Below are positions 25,392 through 35,071 of a DNA stretch of 64,000 bases, in pieces. The DNA lies in contig NZ_BCTW01000007.1 in NCBI RefSeq assembly GCF_001590965.1, positions 149,822-213,821 of the forward strand, in the 5' to 3' direction. A program made the translations under genes and the position numbers. Each line of letters opens with the position of its first letter. The first letter of the stretch is position 1. The stretch comes from Novosphingobium lentum NBRC 107847 (GTDB lineage Bacteria > Pseudomonadota > Alphaproteobacteria > Sphingomonadales > Sphingomonadaceae). The notes beneath the pieces were generated by a model that made no database searches, was not told where the DNA came from, and worked only from the letters and a program-made list of their open reading frames with translations.

Positions 25392-25693
25392 GGCCCATCC
25401 TTGTCATCAGAAAACTTCATCAGAAAATGCAAATCGTTGCTGGGTGGTGGAGATGAGAAACGATCAGAAAACTACCCAAAATGCAAAAAATATGATTATA
25501 TAACAGATATATGAATGTACACGCAGGTTGCGTGCGGTATCCTGCCTTGCTGCAGCGAATAATGCACCCGGTTCCCAAAATGCAAACAATTTGGGCCGCA
25601 ATCGCGCAGACTTGCGGCGTGCTGTCGGTCATGATCCAGCCTGAAATTCAAAAGCCGTCGGATCGAACTGACGTGCAGTGGAGGGGTAAACCA
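25392..25693 (+). promoter_or_regulatory. divergent control region of catabolic cluster 1
   Basis: 302 bases between the AraC-type gene and the TonB receptor start. GC content drops sharply (25410-25520). It carries three AAAATGCAAA copies and two copies of TCAGAAAACT (25407-25416, 25464-25473), each TCAGAAAACT standing 7 or 4 nt before an AAAATGCAAA. The receptor ribosome site is GGAGGGG (25680-25686). Several open codons upstream of ATG 25694 extend the reading frame but lack signal-peptide character, so the start is placed at 25694. Confidence 0.7.
25424..25586 (+). repeat. three copies of AAAATGCAAA (likely AraC-type operators)
   Basis: Perfect 10-bp copies at 25424-25433, 25478-25487 and 25577-25586; the second and third are extended to CCCAAAATGCAAA. 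Start-to-start distances are 54 and 99 bp. All are in the same orientation and lie between a regulator gene and its likely target. Such directly repeated, AT-rich 10- to 17-mers are typical of AraC-family binding sites. Confidence 0.7.
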
Positions 25694-28219
25694 ATGAAAT
25701 CATTCTCATGGGCCAAGCGCAGCGTCACGCCCGCGCTTCTCGCCGGTGTTGCGGCCGTATCGCTCACCGCGCAGACCGCCTCGGCCCAGACCGCGCCCGA
25801 TCAGGCGGCGCAGGCCAAGGACGATGGTGGCATCGCCGAGATCGTGGTGACCGCACAGAAGCGCGCCGAAAACATCCAGAACGTGCCGATCTCGATCACC
25901 GCGTTCACCGCCGCTTCGCTCGAGACCAAGGGCGTCACCGACGTGACCGCGATCGGCAACCTGGCACCCAACGTCACGCTGGACGCGGGCACGCCGTTTG
26001 CCGGATCGTCGGCCGTGCTTTCGGCCTACATCCGCGGCATCGGCCAGAACGATTTCGCCTTCAACCTCGATCCGGGCGTGGGCGTCTATCTCGACGGCGT
26101 CTATCTCGCGCGCTCGGTCGGCGCGAACCAGGACCTGCTCGATATCGACCGCGTGGAAATCCTCAAAGGGCCGCAAGGCACGCTGTTCGGGCGCAACACC
26201 ATTGGCGGCGCCATCTCGATCAACACCAAGAAGCCGACCAGCGAGTTCGGCGCCAAGTTCGAAGTGACCGGCGGTCGGTTCCACCGCATCGACACCAAGG
26301 GCGTCATCAACATTCCGCTGGCAACCGGGCTGTATTCCTCGTTCAGCTTCTCGACCAAGAACAACGATGGTTACCAGAAGCAGATCGGCTTCCCCGGCTT
26401 CGCGAGCGGCGTAGTCGCCGACAACTTCAATTATTTCGGTTCGGGCCATCCCAACAGCTTTGGCGGCGAGAACCAGTACAGCATGCGCGGCAAGCTGCTG
26501 TGGGAGGCCACGCCCGACCTGTCGTTCACGCTGTCGGGTGATTACCTGCACCAGAACAACAACGGCGTCGCCAGCACGGTCCTGAAGACATTCACCAACC
26601 CCGCCGATCCCAGCAACGTGTTCGGCCCGCTCTACAATGGCTGCATCGCCGGCGCGCTGCCGCCGTTTGCCACGGCGGGCATCTGCAACAACATCGTCAA
26701 CGGCACCAGCCTGGGCGGCCTGGTCGCGACCAGCCCGACGCTGTTCTACGGCGACCAGTTCATCGCGCCGTCAAAGGACACGTCCTACGCCACGGGCAAC
26801 AACTTCTCGCGGTTGCGCAACTATGGCGGTTCGCTGACCATCGACCTGTCACTCGGCGGCGCGGCGCTGAAGTCGGTCACTGCCTATCGCAAGCTGCACT
26901 GGCAATCGGCCGAGGACGAGGACGGTTCGCCGCTGCCGATCCTGCAGACCTCGTTCGACGAGAACCAGCACCAGTTCAGCGAGGAACTGCAGCTGACCGG
27001 CAAGGCGATCGAAAACCGCCTCAACTATGTGTTCGGCCTGTATTACTTCAACGAAGGCGGCAACCTCCACGATCTCGTGACGTTCCCGGCGGGCCTGCTC
27101 CAGATCGACGGGCAGAACTTCCTGCGGACCACCAACTACGCCGGCTACGCCCACCTCAACTACAAAGTCACCGACCAGCTGAGCATCACCATCGGCGGCC
27201 GCTACACGCATGAGAACAAGCACTTCACCGGCCTGCAGTCCGATCCCAACGGCATCTTCTACAAGCTCAACGGCTATTACGCGCCCACGACGGCGAGCCA
27301 GGCCTCGCTGTGCACCGCCGGTGCCGCAGTGCCGTCGCTGCAGGGCATTCCGCCGGGCCTGTTCTGCTATCCCAACCCGAACAACATCTACCAGGTCTAT
27401 CCCGTGGCTCCCGCAGGCGGGTTCCAGCAGTCGTTCAACAACTTCTCGCCCAAAGTGGGGCTGGAATTCCAGGCCAACCCCGACCTCCTGATGTATGCCT
27501 CGTTCTCGCGCGGGTACAAGACCGGCGGCTGGACCACGCGCCTGACCACGCCGCAGCCCGCCGGGACCAGCGCGCCGACGTTCGGCCCCGAAAAGGCGAC
27601 GACGTATGAAGGCGGCATCAAGTCGCAGTTCCTCAACCGCAAGGTCGTGTTCAACCTTGCCGGGTTCTACACCGACTACAAGGGCATCCAGCTCAACTTC
27701 CAGGTGGGCACGTCGCCCACGCTGCAGAACGCGGGCAATGCGCACATCTACGGGTTCGAGGCCGAACTGCAGGCGCGTCCGCTCCCCGCGCTGACCATCG
27801 CCGCCAACCTGGGCTACACCCATGCGCGTTATTCGTCGCTGTCGCCGTTCGTGACCGGGGTGACGCTGGCATCGTCGCTGCCCAAGACGCCCGAATGGAA
27901 GTTCACGCTCAGCCCTGAATACACCGTCGATCTTGGCGATCACGGCAGCCTGCTGTTTTCGGCGGACTACACGCACACCAGCTCGCTGTTCAACGACACC
28001 GAGAACACCGTGCTGCTGCTGCGGCCTGCGACCGATGTGCTCAACGCCTCGCTGACCTACAAGGCGCCCGGCGACCACTGGCAGCTGGTCGGCGGCGCCA
28101 CCAACATCACCAACGCGCGCTACCTGACGACCGGGCAGAACCAGGTGGCAGGCGGTCTCGCCTACGGCACCTACAGCCGCCCGGCCGAGTGGTTCGTCAC
28201 CGGTCGGGTCAAGTTCTGA
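25694..28219 (+). CDS. TonB-dependent outer-membrane receptor (cluster 1)
   Basis: 841 aa from ATG 25694. Signal peptide to about residue 32 (ends ASAQ), TonB-box-like segment followed by the plug domain (EIVVTAQKRAENIQNVPISI; VEILKGPQGTLFGRNTIGGA), then a beta-barrel that ends in an aromatic residue (VTGRVKF). It belongs to the large sphingomonad group that imports plant or aromatic compounds and siderophores; substrate unknown. Its TGA shares a base with a following ATG, and the acyl-CoA dehydrogenase gene starts 18 nt on, so transport and catabolism are co-transcribed. Confidence 0.93.
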   Translation: MKSFSWAKRSVTPALLAGVAAVSLTAQTASAQTAPDQAAQAKDDGGIAEIVVTAQKRAENIQNVPISITAFTAASLETKGVTDVTAIGNLAPNVTLDAGTPFAGSSAVLSAYIRGIGQNDFAFNLDPGVGVYLDGVYLARSVGANQDLLDIDRVEILKGPQGTLFGRNTIGGAISINTKKPTSEFGAKFEVTGGRFHRIDTKGVINIPLATGLYSSFSFSTKNNDGYQKQIGFPGFASGVVADNFNYFGSGHPNSFGGENQYSMRGKLLWEATPDLSFTLSGDYLHQNNNGVASTVLKTFTNPADPSNVFGPLYNGCIAGALPPFATAGICNNIVNGTSLGGLVATSPTLFYGDQFIAPSKDTSYATGNNFSRLRNYGGSLTIDLSLGGAALKSVTAYRKLHWQSAEDEDGSPLPILQTSFDENQHQFSEELQLTGKAIENRLNYVFGLYYFNEGGNLHDLVTFPAGLLQIDGQNFLRTTNYAGYAHLNYKVTDQLSITIGGRYTHENKHFTGLQSDPNGIFYKLNGYYAPTTASQASLCTAGAAVPSLQGIPPGLFCYPNPNNIYQVYPVAPAGGFQQSFNNFSPKVGLEFQANPDLLMYASFSRGYKTGGWTTRLTTPQPAGTSAPTFGPEKATTYEGGIKSQFLNRKVVFNLAGFYTDYKGIQLNFQVGTSPTLQNAGNAHIYGFEAELQARPLPALTIAANLGYTHARYSSLSPFVTGVTLASSLPKTPEWKFTLSPEYTVDLGDHGSLLFSADYTHTSSLFNDTENTVLLLRPATDVLNASLTYKAPGDHWQLVGGATNITNARYLTTGQNQVAGGLAYGTYSRPAEWFVTGRVKF

Positions 28220-28236
28220 TGCGCGAGGACAGCGAT

Positions 28237-29547
28237 ATGGCAAACGTGATCGACAGCGTCGCCGATGTATCGGCGGCACCGACGGTGGGGCCGCTCTCGT
28301 GGCCCCGCCAGCCCAAGGTCAAGCTCGGCATGACGGGTGCGGAGCCGCCGCTGTCCGAGACCGAAACGGCCTTCCAGGACATGGCCCACGCGTTTGCGCG
28401 CGATGTCATGCGCCCGGTGGGGCAGGCGCTGGACAAGCTGACGCCTGAGCAGATTCTTGCCAAGGATTCGCCGTACTACACCGAGTTCCGGCCCAGATAC
28501 CTTGCGCTCGACATCAACCCGGTCACGCTCGGGGCCTTGCCGCCCGAGGATCTGGGCAAAGTCCTGCCGATCATCATGGAAGAGTTCGGCTGGGGTGATG
28601 GCGGGCTGTCGGTCACCATCGGCGCGTGCCAGTTACCGCCGTTGCTGGCGCTGATGTTCGGCAAGGAATATCTGCTGCAACGCTACCCGGTCGACCTGAT
28701 CGGCTGCTGGGCCATCACCGAGCCCGACCATGGATCGGACTCGCTCGATCCGTCGAAGCAGATCTTCCATCCGCAAGGCCAGTACGGGCGTCCCAACTGC
28801 GTCGCGAAGATCGTGGGCGACAAGGTCATCATCAACGGCCAGAAATCCGCCTGGGTCTCCAACGGCCCGATCGCGGACGTCTGCGTGCTGTATGCGGCGG
28901 CGGATCGCGGCAACGGTCCCGACCCCGAAAACGGCGTGGTGATGATCGTGCCGATGAACGCCAAGGGCATCAGTCGTGGCAAGTTCATCGACAAGCTGGG
29001 CCAGCGTCCCTTGCCGCAGGGCGAGATTTTCTTCGACAATGTCGAATTGTCCGCCGACCACATCATCGCCGGGCCCGATGAATTCCAGCGTGCGGTCTAT
29101 GCGATCCATTGCGAGGCCAACGGGCAGATGGGCGCGATCTGGACCGGATCGGCGCGCGCCTCGTTCGAGATTGCGTGGAAGTACGCGCATGAACGCAAGC
29201 AGGGCGGCGTCCCGATCTATCGCCACCAGTCGGTCGCCCAGCGATTGTTTCATATGTACCGCAAGGTCGAGGCATCGCGCGCGCTGGTACGCCGGGTGGC
29301 GATGTACAACATGACCGCGCCGATGCCGTCGCTCCAGTCGGCGATGGCAACCAAGGTTACCGCCACGCAGACCGCGTTCGAGGTGGCGTCCGATGCGCTG
29401 CAGATGCTCGGCGGCAACGGCAACACCCGCGAATACCCGATCGAGAAGATCCTGCGCGATGCCCGTGCTTCGATGATCGAGGACGGCTGCAACGAGATCC
29501 TGTCGATCAAGGGCGGCTACCAGATGATGGATCCCGATCTCCTCTAG
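28237..29547 (+). CDS. acyl-CoA dehydrogenase (cluster 1)
   Basis: 436 aa from ATG 28237, with GAGGA 7 nt upstream (an overlapping ATG at 28219 would add six residues). FAD/substrate signatures: GCWAITEPDHGSDSLDPS, the middle beta-domain with KVIINGQKSAWVSNGPIADV, and the C-terminal helical bundle with ALQMLGGNGNTREYPIEKIL and RDARASMIEDGCNEILSIKG. It introduces a double bond next to a CoA thioester. First enzyme after the TonB receptor in the plus-strand operon. The unusual SDSLDPS loop suggests a subfamily away from fatty-acid enzymes. Confidence 0.92.
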   Translation: MANVIDSVADVSAAPTVGPLSWPRQPKVKLGMTGAEPPLSETETAFQDMAHAFARDVMRPVGQALDKLTPEQILAKDSPYYTEFRPRYLALDINPVTLGALPPEDLGKVLPIIMEEFGWGDGGLSVTIGACQLPPLLALMFGKEYLLQRYPVDLIGCWAITEPDHGSDSLDPSKQIFHPQGQYGRPNCVAKIVGDKVIINGQKSAWVSNGPIADVCVLYAAADRGNGPDPENGVVMIVPMNAKGISRGKFIDKLGQRPLPQGEIFFDNVELSADHIIAGPDEFQRAVYAIHCEANGQMGAIWTGSARASFEIAWKYAHERKQGGVPIYRHQSVAQRLFHMYRKVEASRALVRRVAMYNMTAPMPSLQSAMATKVTATQTAFEVASDALQMLGGNGNTREYPIEKILRDARASMIEDGCNEILSIKGGYQMMDPDLL

Positions 29548-29558
29548 GAACCTGACCG

Positions 29559-30800
29559 ATGAAGATGAATGCCATCATTGCCGGGGGCGGGATGACCGCT
29601 TTCGGCAAGTTCCCCGACCGTGCCTTGAGCGATCTGGCCGGTGAAGCTATCCGCGCCGCACTGTCCGATGCCGGGCTTGAGCCGGGCGCGATCGAGGCGG
29701 CCTATATGGGTAACGCTGCGGCGGGCACGATCACCGGGCAGGTCTGCGTGCCGGGTGAAGTGGTGCTGCGCGCGATGGGCATGGGGCGCATCCCGGTCAT
29801 CAATATCGAGAACGCCTGCGCCACGGCCTCGACCGCGCTCAATCAGGCGGCGGCGATGGTCAGCGCAGGGCTGTACGACGTGGTGCTGGCGGTGGGTTAC
29901 GAGAAGCTGGTCCACGCCGACAAGGCGCGGACGTTCTCGGTGTTCACCGGCGCGGTCGATGTCGGCAACATGGACGGCCTGGCCGCGCTGATCGATCGCA
30001 AGATGGCGGCGGTGGGGCTGAAGCCCGATCCGGCGACGGCGGCCAGCCGATCGCTGTTCATGGACATCTACGCGACCGAGGCGATCGCGCACATGCAGAA
30101 ATACGGCACCACCCGCGAGCAGCTGGCGGCGGTGCCGGCCAAGAATTCGCGCCACGGTGCGCTCAATCCGCGCGCGCAATTCCGCGACATCGTGAGCGTG
30201 GAGCAAGTGCTGGCCGCACGCGAGATCGTCTGGCCGCTCACCCTGCCGATGTGCTCGCCGATCGGTGACGGTGCGGCGGCGGTGGTCCTTGTCAGCGAAA
30301 AGAAGGCGCGCGAACTGGGGATCACCGATCCGGTGCGGATCGTCGCCTCGAACCTCCAGACCAGCTGGGATTATCCCGAAGGCGAGGAATCGCTGGTGTT
30401 CCACGAGACGATCGCCCGCGCCTATGCCGATGCCGGGATTGGCCCGCGGGACATCGACGTGGTCGAACTGCACGATGCCTCCGCGTCCTCGGAAATCCTC
30501 CATACCGAATATCTCGGGCTGTGCGCCACGGGCGAAGGCGGCCGCTTCATCGAGAGCGGCATGACCGCGCTTGGCGGGGAAGGGCGCACAATCGTCAACC
30601 CGTCGGGCGGGCTGCTGCGCAAGGGGCACCCCATCGGCGCGACGGGCATCGCGCAGGTCGTCGAGCTTTACGAGCAGCTTCATCGCCGCTGCGAGGCGCG
30701 GCAGGTGCCGGGCGATCCCCGCATCGGCGTGGCGGAGAACGGCGGGGGCTACATCAACGGCGATGTCGCGGCGCTGTGCGTCACCATCCTCAAGCGGTAA
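29559..30800 (+). CDS. thiolase-family protein (SCP-x/acetyl-CoA acetyltransferase-like)
   Basis: 413 aa with the thiolase fold. Nucleophile Cys87 in IENACATASTALNQAA and the histidine motif GHPIGATG (about residue 355) are present. Two familiar sites differ: HDCF-type motif reads HDASASSEI, and the C-terminal cysteine loop reads ENGGGYINGD with no cysteine. So it may catalyse a thiolytic cleavage with altered acid-base chemistry, or be a non-thiolytic member of the SCP-x group. Located 11 nt after the acyl-CoA dehydrogenase. Confidence 0.88.
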   Translation: MKMNAIIAGGGMTAFGKFPDRALSDLAGEAIRAALSDAGLEPGAIEAAYMGNAAAGTITGQVCVPGEVVLRAMGMGRIPVINIENACATASTALNQAAAMVSAGLYDVVLAVGYEKLVHADKARTFSVFTGAVDVGNMDGLAALIDRKMAAVGLKPDPATAASRSLFMDIYATEAIAHMQKYGTTREQLAAVPAKNSRHGALNPRAQFRDIVSVEQVLAAREIVWPLTLPMCSPIGDGAAAVVLVSEKKARELGITDPVRIVASNLQTSWDYPEGEESLVFHETIARAYADAGIGPRDIDVVELHDASASSEILHTEYLGLCATGEGGRFIESGMTALGGEGRTIVNPSGGLLRKGHPIGATGIAQVVELYEQLHRRCEARQVPGDPRIGVAENGGGYINGDVAALCVTILKR

Positions 30801-30805
30801 CCGTC

Positions 30806-32404
30806 ATGTCACAGGCCAACCTCCTGATCGTTGCCAATCTCGTGGCGGACCGCGCCGCGAGCCAGCCCGACCACGACGTGCTGACGTTCGAGCACGAAGG
30901 CGAGGTCGAGACGCTGACCTACCGGCAGCTGTGGGAAAACGGCCAGCGGCTGGCCAACGGCCTTCGCGGCCTTGGCATGGCCCAGGGCGATCGCTTTGCC
31001 CTGCTGATCCAGAACCATCCCGAGTTCGTCGAACTGATGGTCGCCTCGGCCATCCTGGGCACCGTGTTCGTGCCGATCGACCCGCGCACGCGTGGCGCAA
31101 AGCTGGCCTACATGCTGCGCGACAGCGGATGTCGCGGCGTGATCTGCGCGGGCTATTCCAGAGAAGGGCTGGCCGAAGCCTTGCCCGAATGCCCCGAGGT
31201 CGAATGGATCGCGCTGATCGGCGAGCTGGGGGATCGCGCCCTGCCGCGCCCGGCTTACGCGCTGGGAGACTGGCTTGCGGCCCCGTTGCCCGATCCGCTG
31301 CTGCCGGTGACGGTCGCTAGCGAAGCCGAGCCGATGCAGTTGATGTACACATCGGGCACGACCGGCGATCCCAAGGGCATCGTCGTGCCGCACGCGCGGT
31401 TTGGCGCAGTATCGAACCATGGCGAGGCGGTGTTCGGCTATCGTCCGGACGACCGGCCCTACACCGGGCTGTCGCTGACGCATGGCAATGCGCAGTTCGT
31501 GACGCTCGCGCCGTCGCTCAAGATGGGGCTGCGCGTGGTGTTCAGCCGCCGCTTCACCAAATCGCGACTGTGGGAGGTGATCCGCGCGCACGGCTGCACC
31601 ACGTTCTCGCTGCTGGGCGGCATGGTCACCGCGATTTACGCCGAACCGCCCAAGCCGGACGATGCCGAGAACCCGGTGCGCCTTGTCATTTCGGCCGGAA
31701 TGCCCGCCGCGATCTGGGAAGCGTTCGAGCGGCGCTTTGGCGTTGCTGTGTTCGAGTTCTACGGCGCGATGGAAGGCGGCATGACGATCAAGCGCGTCGG
31801 CGAAGGGCCGGTCGGAAGCTGTGGTCGCCCGGCGCCGGGGCTGGAGGTCAAGGTCGTTGACGCTGATGACGTCGAGGTAGCGCCCGGCGAACCCGGCGAA
31901 CTGCTGTTCCGCCTGAGCGACGCACCGTTTCCGCCGGTTTCGTATCACAACAATCCCTCAGCTTCGGCGGCCAAGGTCGTCGATGGCTGGCTGCGCTCGG
32001 GCGATATCGTGCACCGCGATGCCGATGGCTGGATCTTCTACCAGTATCGCAAGGGCGGCGGATTGCGGCGCAATGGCGAGTTCGTGAACCCTGCGCATGT
32101 CGAGCGCGTGCTGGCCGAGCATCCCGCAGTGGACGACATTTTCGTCTACGGCGTCCCTGCCGCCAATGGTGCGCCGGGCGAAAAGGATATCGTGGCCGCC
32201 GCCGTGCTGGCCTCGCCGATCGACCCGGCCGAGCTGCTTGGCTGGGCCGCCAGCCGGCTCGAACCCAACGCGGTGCCGACATACGTCCAGGTCGTGCCGG
32301 CCATCCCCAAGACCGCGTCGGAAAAGCCGCAGGAGCGGTTTCTCATCGCAATGTTCCAGGACCGGGCCGCGCCCGTCCACACCATCGAAGGAGCCAGACC
32401 ATGA
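30806..32404 (+). CDS. acyl-CoA ligase (AMP-binding, CaiC-like)
   Basis: 532 aa from ATG 30806. AMP-binding core motif MYTSGTTGDPKGIVV near residue 178, A5-type EFYGAMEGG near 312, and GWLRSGDIVHRDADGWIFYQ near 395; the hinge reads YRKGGGLRRNGEFVNPAHVE, as in crotonobetaine/carnitine-CoA ligase-like proteins. The C-terminal lysine motif is PKTASEKPQE. It activates a carboxylic acid with ATP and CoA. Five nt after the thiolase stop and overlapping the next gene by 4 nt. Confidence 0.9.
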   Translation: MSQANLLIVANLVADRAASQPDHDVLTFEHEGEVETLTYRQLWENGQRLANGLRGLGMAQGDRFALLIQNHPEFVELMVASAILGTVFVPIDPRTRGAKLAYMLRDSGCRGVICAGYSREGLAEALPECPEVEWIALIGELGDRALPRPAYALGDWLAAPLPDPLLPVTVASEAEPMQLMYTSGTTGDPKGIVVPHARFGAVSNHGEAVFGYRPDDRPYTGLSLTHGNAQFVTLAPSLKMGLRVVFSRRFTKSRLWEVIRAHGCTTFSLLGGMVTAIYAEPPKPDDAENPVRLVISAGMPAAIWEAFERRFGVAVFEFYGAMEGGMTIKRVGEGPVGSCGRPAPGLEVKVVDADDVEVAPGEPGELLFRLSDAPFPPVSYHNNPSASAAKVVDGWLRSGDIVHRDADGWIFYQYRKGGGLRRNGEFVNPAHVERVLAEHPAVDDIFVYGVPAANGAPGEKDIVAAAVLASPIDPAELLGWAASRLEPNAVPTYVQVVPAIPKTASEKPQERFLIAMFQDRAAPVHTIEGARP

Positions 32405-33516
32405 CCGATCCGCAAGTCGTCCTGTACGGGGCCAGCGGCTACACCGGCGAGCATGTGATGTGGAAGCTGGCCGAGCGCGGCATCCCGTTCATCGCTGCGG
32501 GCCGTGACAAGGCGAAGCTGGAACGGCGCATTGCCGAGCAGCCCGAACTGCGCAACGCCCGCTATGAAGTGGTCGAGGTGGCGCACGACGAAGCCGCGCT
32601 GACCGAGCTGTTCCGTGGCCGCAAGGTCGTGCACAACCTTGTCGGACCTTACGCGCAATATGGCGAGCCGGTGGTCAAGGCGGCGCTGGCGACCGGCTGC
32701 CATTATCTCGACGCGACCGGCGAGCAGGACTGGAAGATCCTGCTGCGCGATACGTATGGCCTGGCGTTTGAAGACAAGGGACTGGTGCTGGCCCCGGCGA
32801 CATCGTCGATGTGGGTATCGGGATTGCTGGCTGCGGAAACCGTGCTCGAAAAGCCGGGCATCGACAGCATCGACATCCTTTACACGCTGCACGGCGTACC
32901 GTCTGCCGCATCGACGCTCAGCTTCATGCGCATGTGCTGCCAACCGCAGTTGCGCCTGGTCCACGGCAATCTGGAGCCCTGGCCCGCCGGCGCTCACTTC
33001 CCGGTCGCGGTGCCCGGGATGCATCAGGTGCTGACCGCGCTGCCGTGGAGCGGCGGCGGTGAATCGCTGTTCTACGAACACGACGCCCGTGTGCAGAACT
33101 GTTCGACCATGGTCACCTTCCTCAATCAGGGGCTGATGGGCATGCTCGTGCCCAAGATGCAGGAATTCGCCGAAAAGTACGCGCATCTGTCGGCCGCCGA
33201 ACAGGAAGCGGCGACCAATGCCTGGGCGATGGAGATCGCGCCGCAAGGCGATATGCCGCGCGAGGACTATTCGCAGCACCGCGTGGTGTTCACCTGCCAC
33301 GGCCGGGGCACGCTGGTGGCGCGCTCTACCGCCACCTGGGGCGTGACGGGTTATGTGATGACCGGCGCGATCGGGGCCGTGACGATCGATACGCTGTTGC
33401 TGGGACGCCAGCGCGCGGTCGGTTTCCAGCCTGCCACCACCGTCGTCGGGGTCGAGCGGATGCGCGGTGAGCTGGTCAGCGAAGGCGTGCTGGGCCAGAC
33501 CTCGGTGCTGATCTGA
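32401..33516 (+). CDS. saccharopine-dehydrogenase-like NAD(P) reductase
   Basis: 371 aa. N-terminal Rossmann motif VVLYGASGYTGEHVMWKLAE and AGRDKAKLERRI, then VHNLVGPYAQYGEPVVKAAL and CHYLDATGEQDW: the signature of saccharopine dehydrogenase-like and trans-acting enoyl reductase proteins. These reduce an acyl or keto group on a bound or CoA-linked substrate; the actual substrate here is unknown. Overlaps ligase (4 nt) and SDR (TGATG, 1 nt) genes, so it is part of the same operon. Confidence 0.85.
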   Translation: MTDPQVVLYGASGYTGEHVMWKLAERGIPFIAAGRDKAKLERRIAEQPELRNARYEVVEVAHDEAALTELFRGRKVVHNLVGPYAQYGEPVVKAALATGCHYLDATGEQDWKILLRDTYGLAFEDKGLVLAPATSSMWVSGLLAAETVLEKPGIDSIDILYTLHGVPSAASTLSFMRMCCQPQLRLVHGNLEPWPAGAHFPVAVPGMHQVLTALPWSGGGESLFYEHDARVQNCSTMVTFLNQGLMGMLVPKMQEFAEKYAHLSAAEQEAATNAWAMEIAPQGDMPREDYSQHRVVFTCHGRGTLVARSTATWGVTGYVMTGAIGAVTIDTLLLGRQRAVGFQPATTVVGVERMRGELVSEGVLGQTSVLI

Positions 33517-34301
33517 TGGCAGGCCGGGTCGACGGCAAGCGCATTCTCGTCACCGGCGGTGCGGCGGGCCTTGGCGCGGCATTTGTCCGCCGTCTGGCGC
33601 AGGAAGGCGCGCATGTGATCGTTGCCGACGTGCGCGATGTCGTTGGCCGTTCGCTGGCGGCGCAAACCGGCGGCAGCTATCTCCATCTCGACGTGACGTC
33701 GGAGCGGGAGTGGCAACAGGCCATGTCGTGGGCCGAACAGGAACTGGGCGGGCTCGACGGGCTGGTCAACAATGCCGGCATCGCCGCCAGCACCGGCGCA
33801 GAAGATATCGAAGGCATCGAGCTGGACGACCTGCACCGCATCTTTGCGGTCAACGTCGATGGCACGGTGCTGGGCTGCAAGCATGCCCTGCCATTGATGG
33901 CGCGCAGCGGGCCGGGCGCGATCGTCAATCTGTCGTCGATCGCCGCGCTGATCCCGGCGGCATTCGTCATCGCCTATGGTGCGAGCAAGGCAACGATTGC
34001 GCACCTCACGCGGTCGGTGGCGATGCACTGCGCCTCGCGCGGGTATGGCATCCGCTGCAACTCGGTCCATCCGGGTCAGGTCAGGACGGAGATGATGAAC
34101 ACCATCATCGATCGGGTCGGTCGCGAAACCAGCATGGGGCTGCCTGCGGCCGAGCAGGTGTTTCTCGACCAGATCCCGCTGGGCAAGTTCCAGGAACCCG
34201 ATGACATCGCGCACGCCGTGCTGTTCCTGCTGTCGGACGAGGCGCGGTTCATCACCGGCAGCCAGCTTGTCGTCGATGGCGGCATGACCCTGTCCAACTA
34301 G
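33516..34301 (+). CDS. SDR-family oxidoreductase 1 (cluster 1)
   Basis: 261 aa. TGGAAGLG cofactor motif, NNAG, SSIAAL serine and YGASK catalytic motif at the usual spacing; the C-terminal motif is VVDGGMT. Classical SDR that oxidises or reduces an alcohol/ketone with NAD(P). The acidic residue in VIVADVRD after the second strand points to NAD(H). Start overlaps the previous stop by one base. Confidence 0.9.
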   Translation: MAGRVDGKRILVTGGAAGLGAAFVRRLAQEGAHVIVADVRDVVGRSLAAQTGGSYLHLDVTSEREWQQAMSWAEQELGGLDGLVNNAGIAASTGAEDIEGIELDDLHRIFAVNVDGTVLGCKHALPLMARSGPGAIVNLSSIAALIPAAFVIAYGASKATIAHLTRSVAMHCASRGYGIRCNSVHPGQVRTEMMNTIIDRVGRETSMGLPAAEQVFLDQIPLGKFQEPDDIAHAVLFLLSDEARFITGSQLVVDGGMTLSN

Positions 34302-34313
34302 CGGAGCATCCCC

Positions 34314-35054
34314 ATGCGATTTTCGGGCAAGGTCATTTCGGTCACGGGCGGCGGTTCCGGGCTGGGTGAGGCCATCGTCAAGCGCCTCGCCGGCGAAGGC
34401 GCGCTGGTGGCGGTGATGGACATCGACCTTGCCGCAGCCGAGCGGGTCGCAAGCGAGGCGGGGTCGGCCAGGGCCTATCGGGCGGATGTGACCGATGCGG
34501 CCGGAATGGTCGAGGCGTTCGGCCGGGTCATTGCGGATCATGGCCGGCTCGATGGTGCGGTGAACAACGCCGGGATCGGCGGCCCGTTCATCCCGACGGC
34601 GGACTACCCGCTCGACTGGTGGGATCGGACCCTGGCGATCAACCTGACCGGCGTGTTCCATTCGCTGCGCGCGGAGCTGCCGTTGCTGGCGGCGGGCGGG
34701 GGCGGAGCGATCGTCAACATGTCGTCGATCTGCGGATTGATCGGACAGGCCGGCACTGCCGCCTATGTCGCGGCCAAGCACGCGGTCATCGGCCTGACCA
34801 AGACCGTCGCGCTGGAATACGGTGCGCAGAACATCCGCTGCAACGCGGTCTGCCCGACGTATGTGCAGACGCCGCTGACGCTGGCCGAATTGAAGGACCC
34901 GGCGATCTGGACCGAACTCGATGCCCGCCATGCCACCGGCCACTGCGCCAGCCCCGAAGACGTGGCGGCGATGACCGCGTTCCTGCTGAGCAGCGATGCG
35001 CGATCGGTCACCGGATCGGCGCACCTCGTCGATGGCGGCATCACCGCAAGCTGA
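34314..35054 (+). CDS. SDR-family oxidoreductase 2 (cluster 1)
   Basis: 246 aa with TGGGSGLG, NNAGIGG, SSICGL and YVAAK. VMDIDLA after the second strand suggests NAD preference. Likely a hydroxyacyl-CoA or alcohol dehydrogenase in the same pathway. It follows SDR 1 by 12 nt with GCGGAGC upstream. Sequence differs enough from SDR 1 and 3 that a recent duplication is unlikely. Confidence 0.9.
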   Translation: MRFSGKVISVTGGGSGLGEAIVKRLAGEGALVAVMDIDLAAAERVASEAGSARAYRADVTDAAGMVEAFGRVIADHGRLDGAVNNAGIGGPFIPTADYPLDWWDRTLAINLTGVFHSLRAELPLLAAGGGGAIVNMSSICGLIGQAGTAAYVAAKHAVIGLTKTVALEYGAQNIRCNAVCPTYVQTPLTLAELKDPAIWTELDARHATGHCASPEDVAAMTAFLLSSDARSVTGSAHLVDGGITAS

Positions 35055-35071
35055 AACGGGGAGCGTCCGCG

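Noticed and set aside
25424..25586. AAAATGCAAA copies as a CRISPR-like array
   Set aside because: Repeats are only 10 bp, spacers unequal (44 and 89 bp), no cas genes; better explained as operators.
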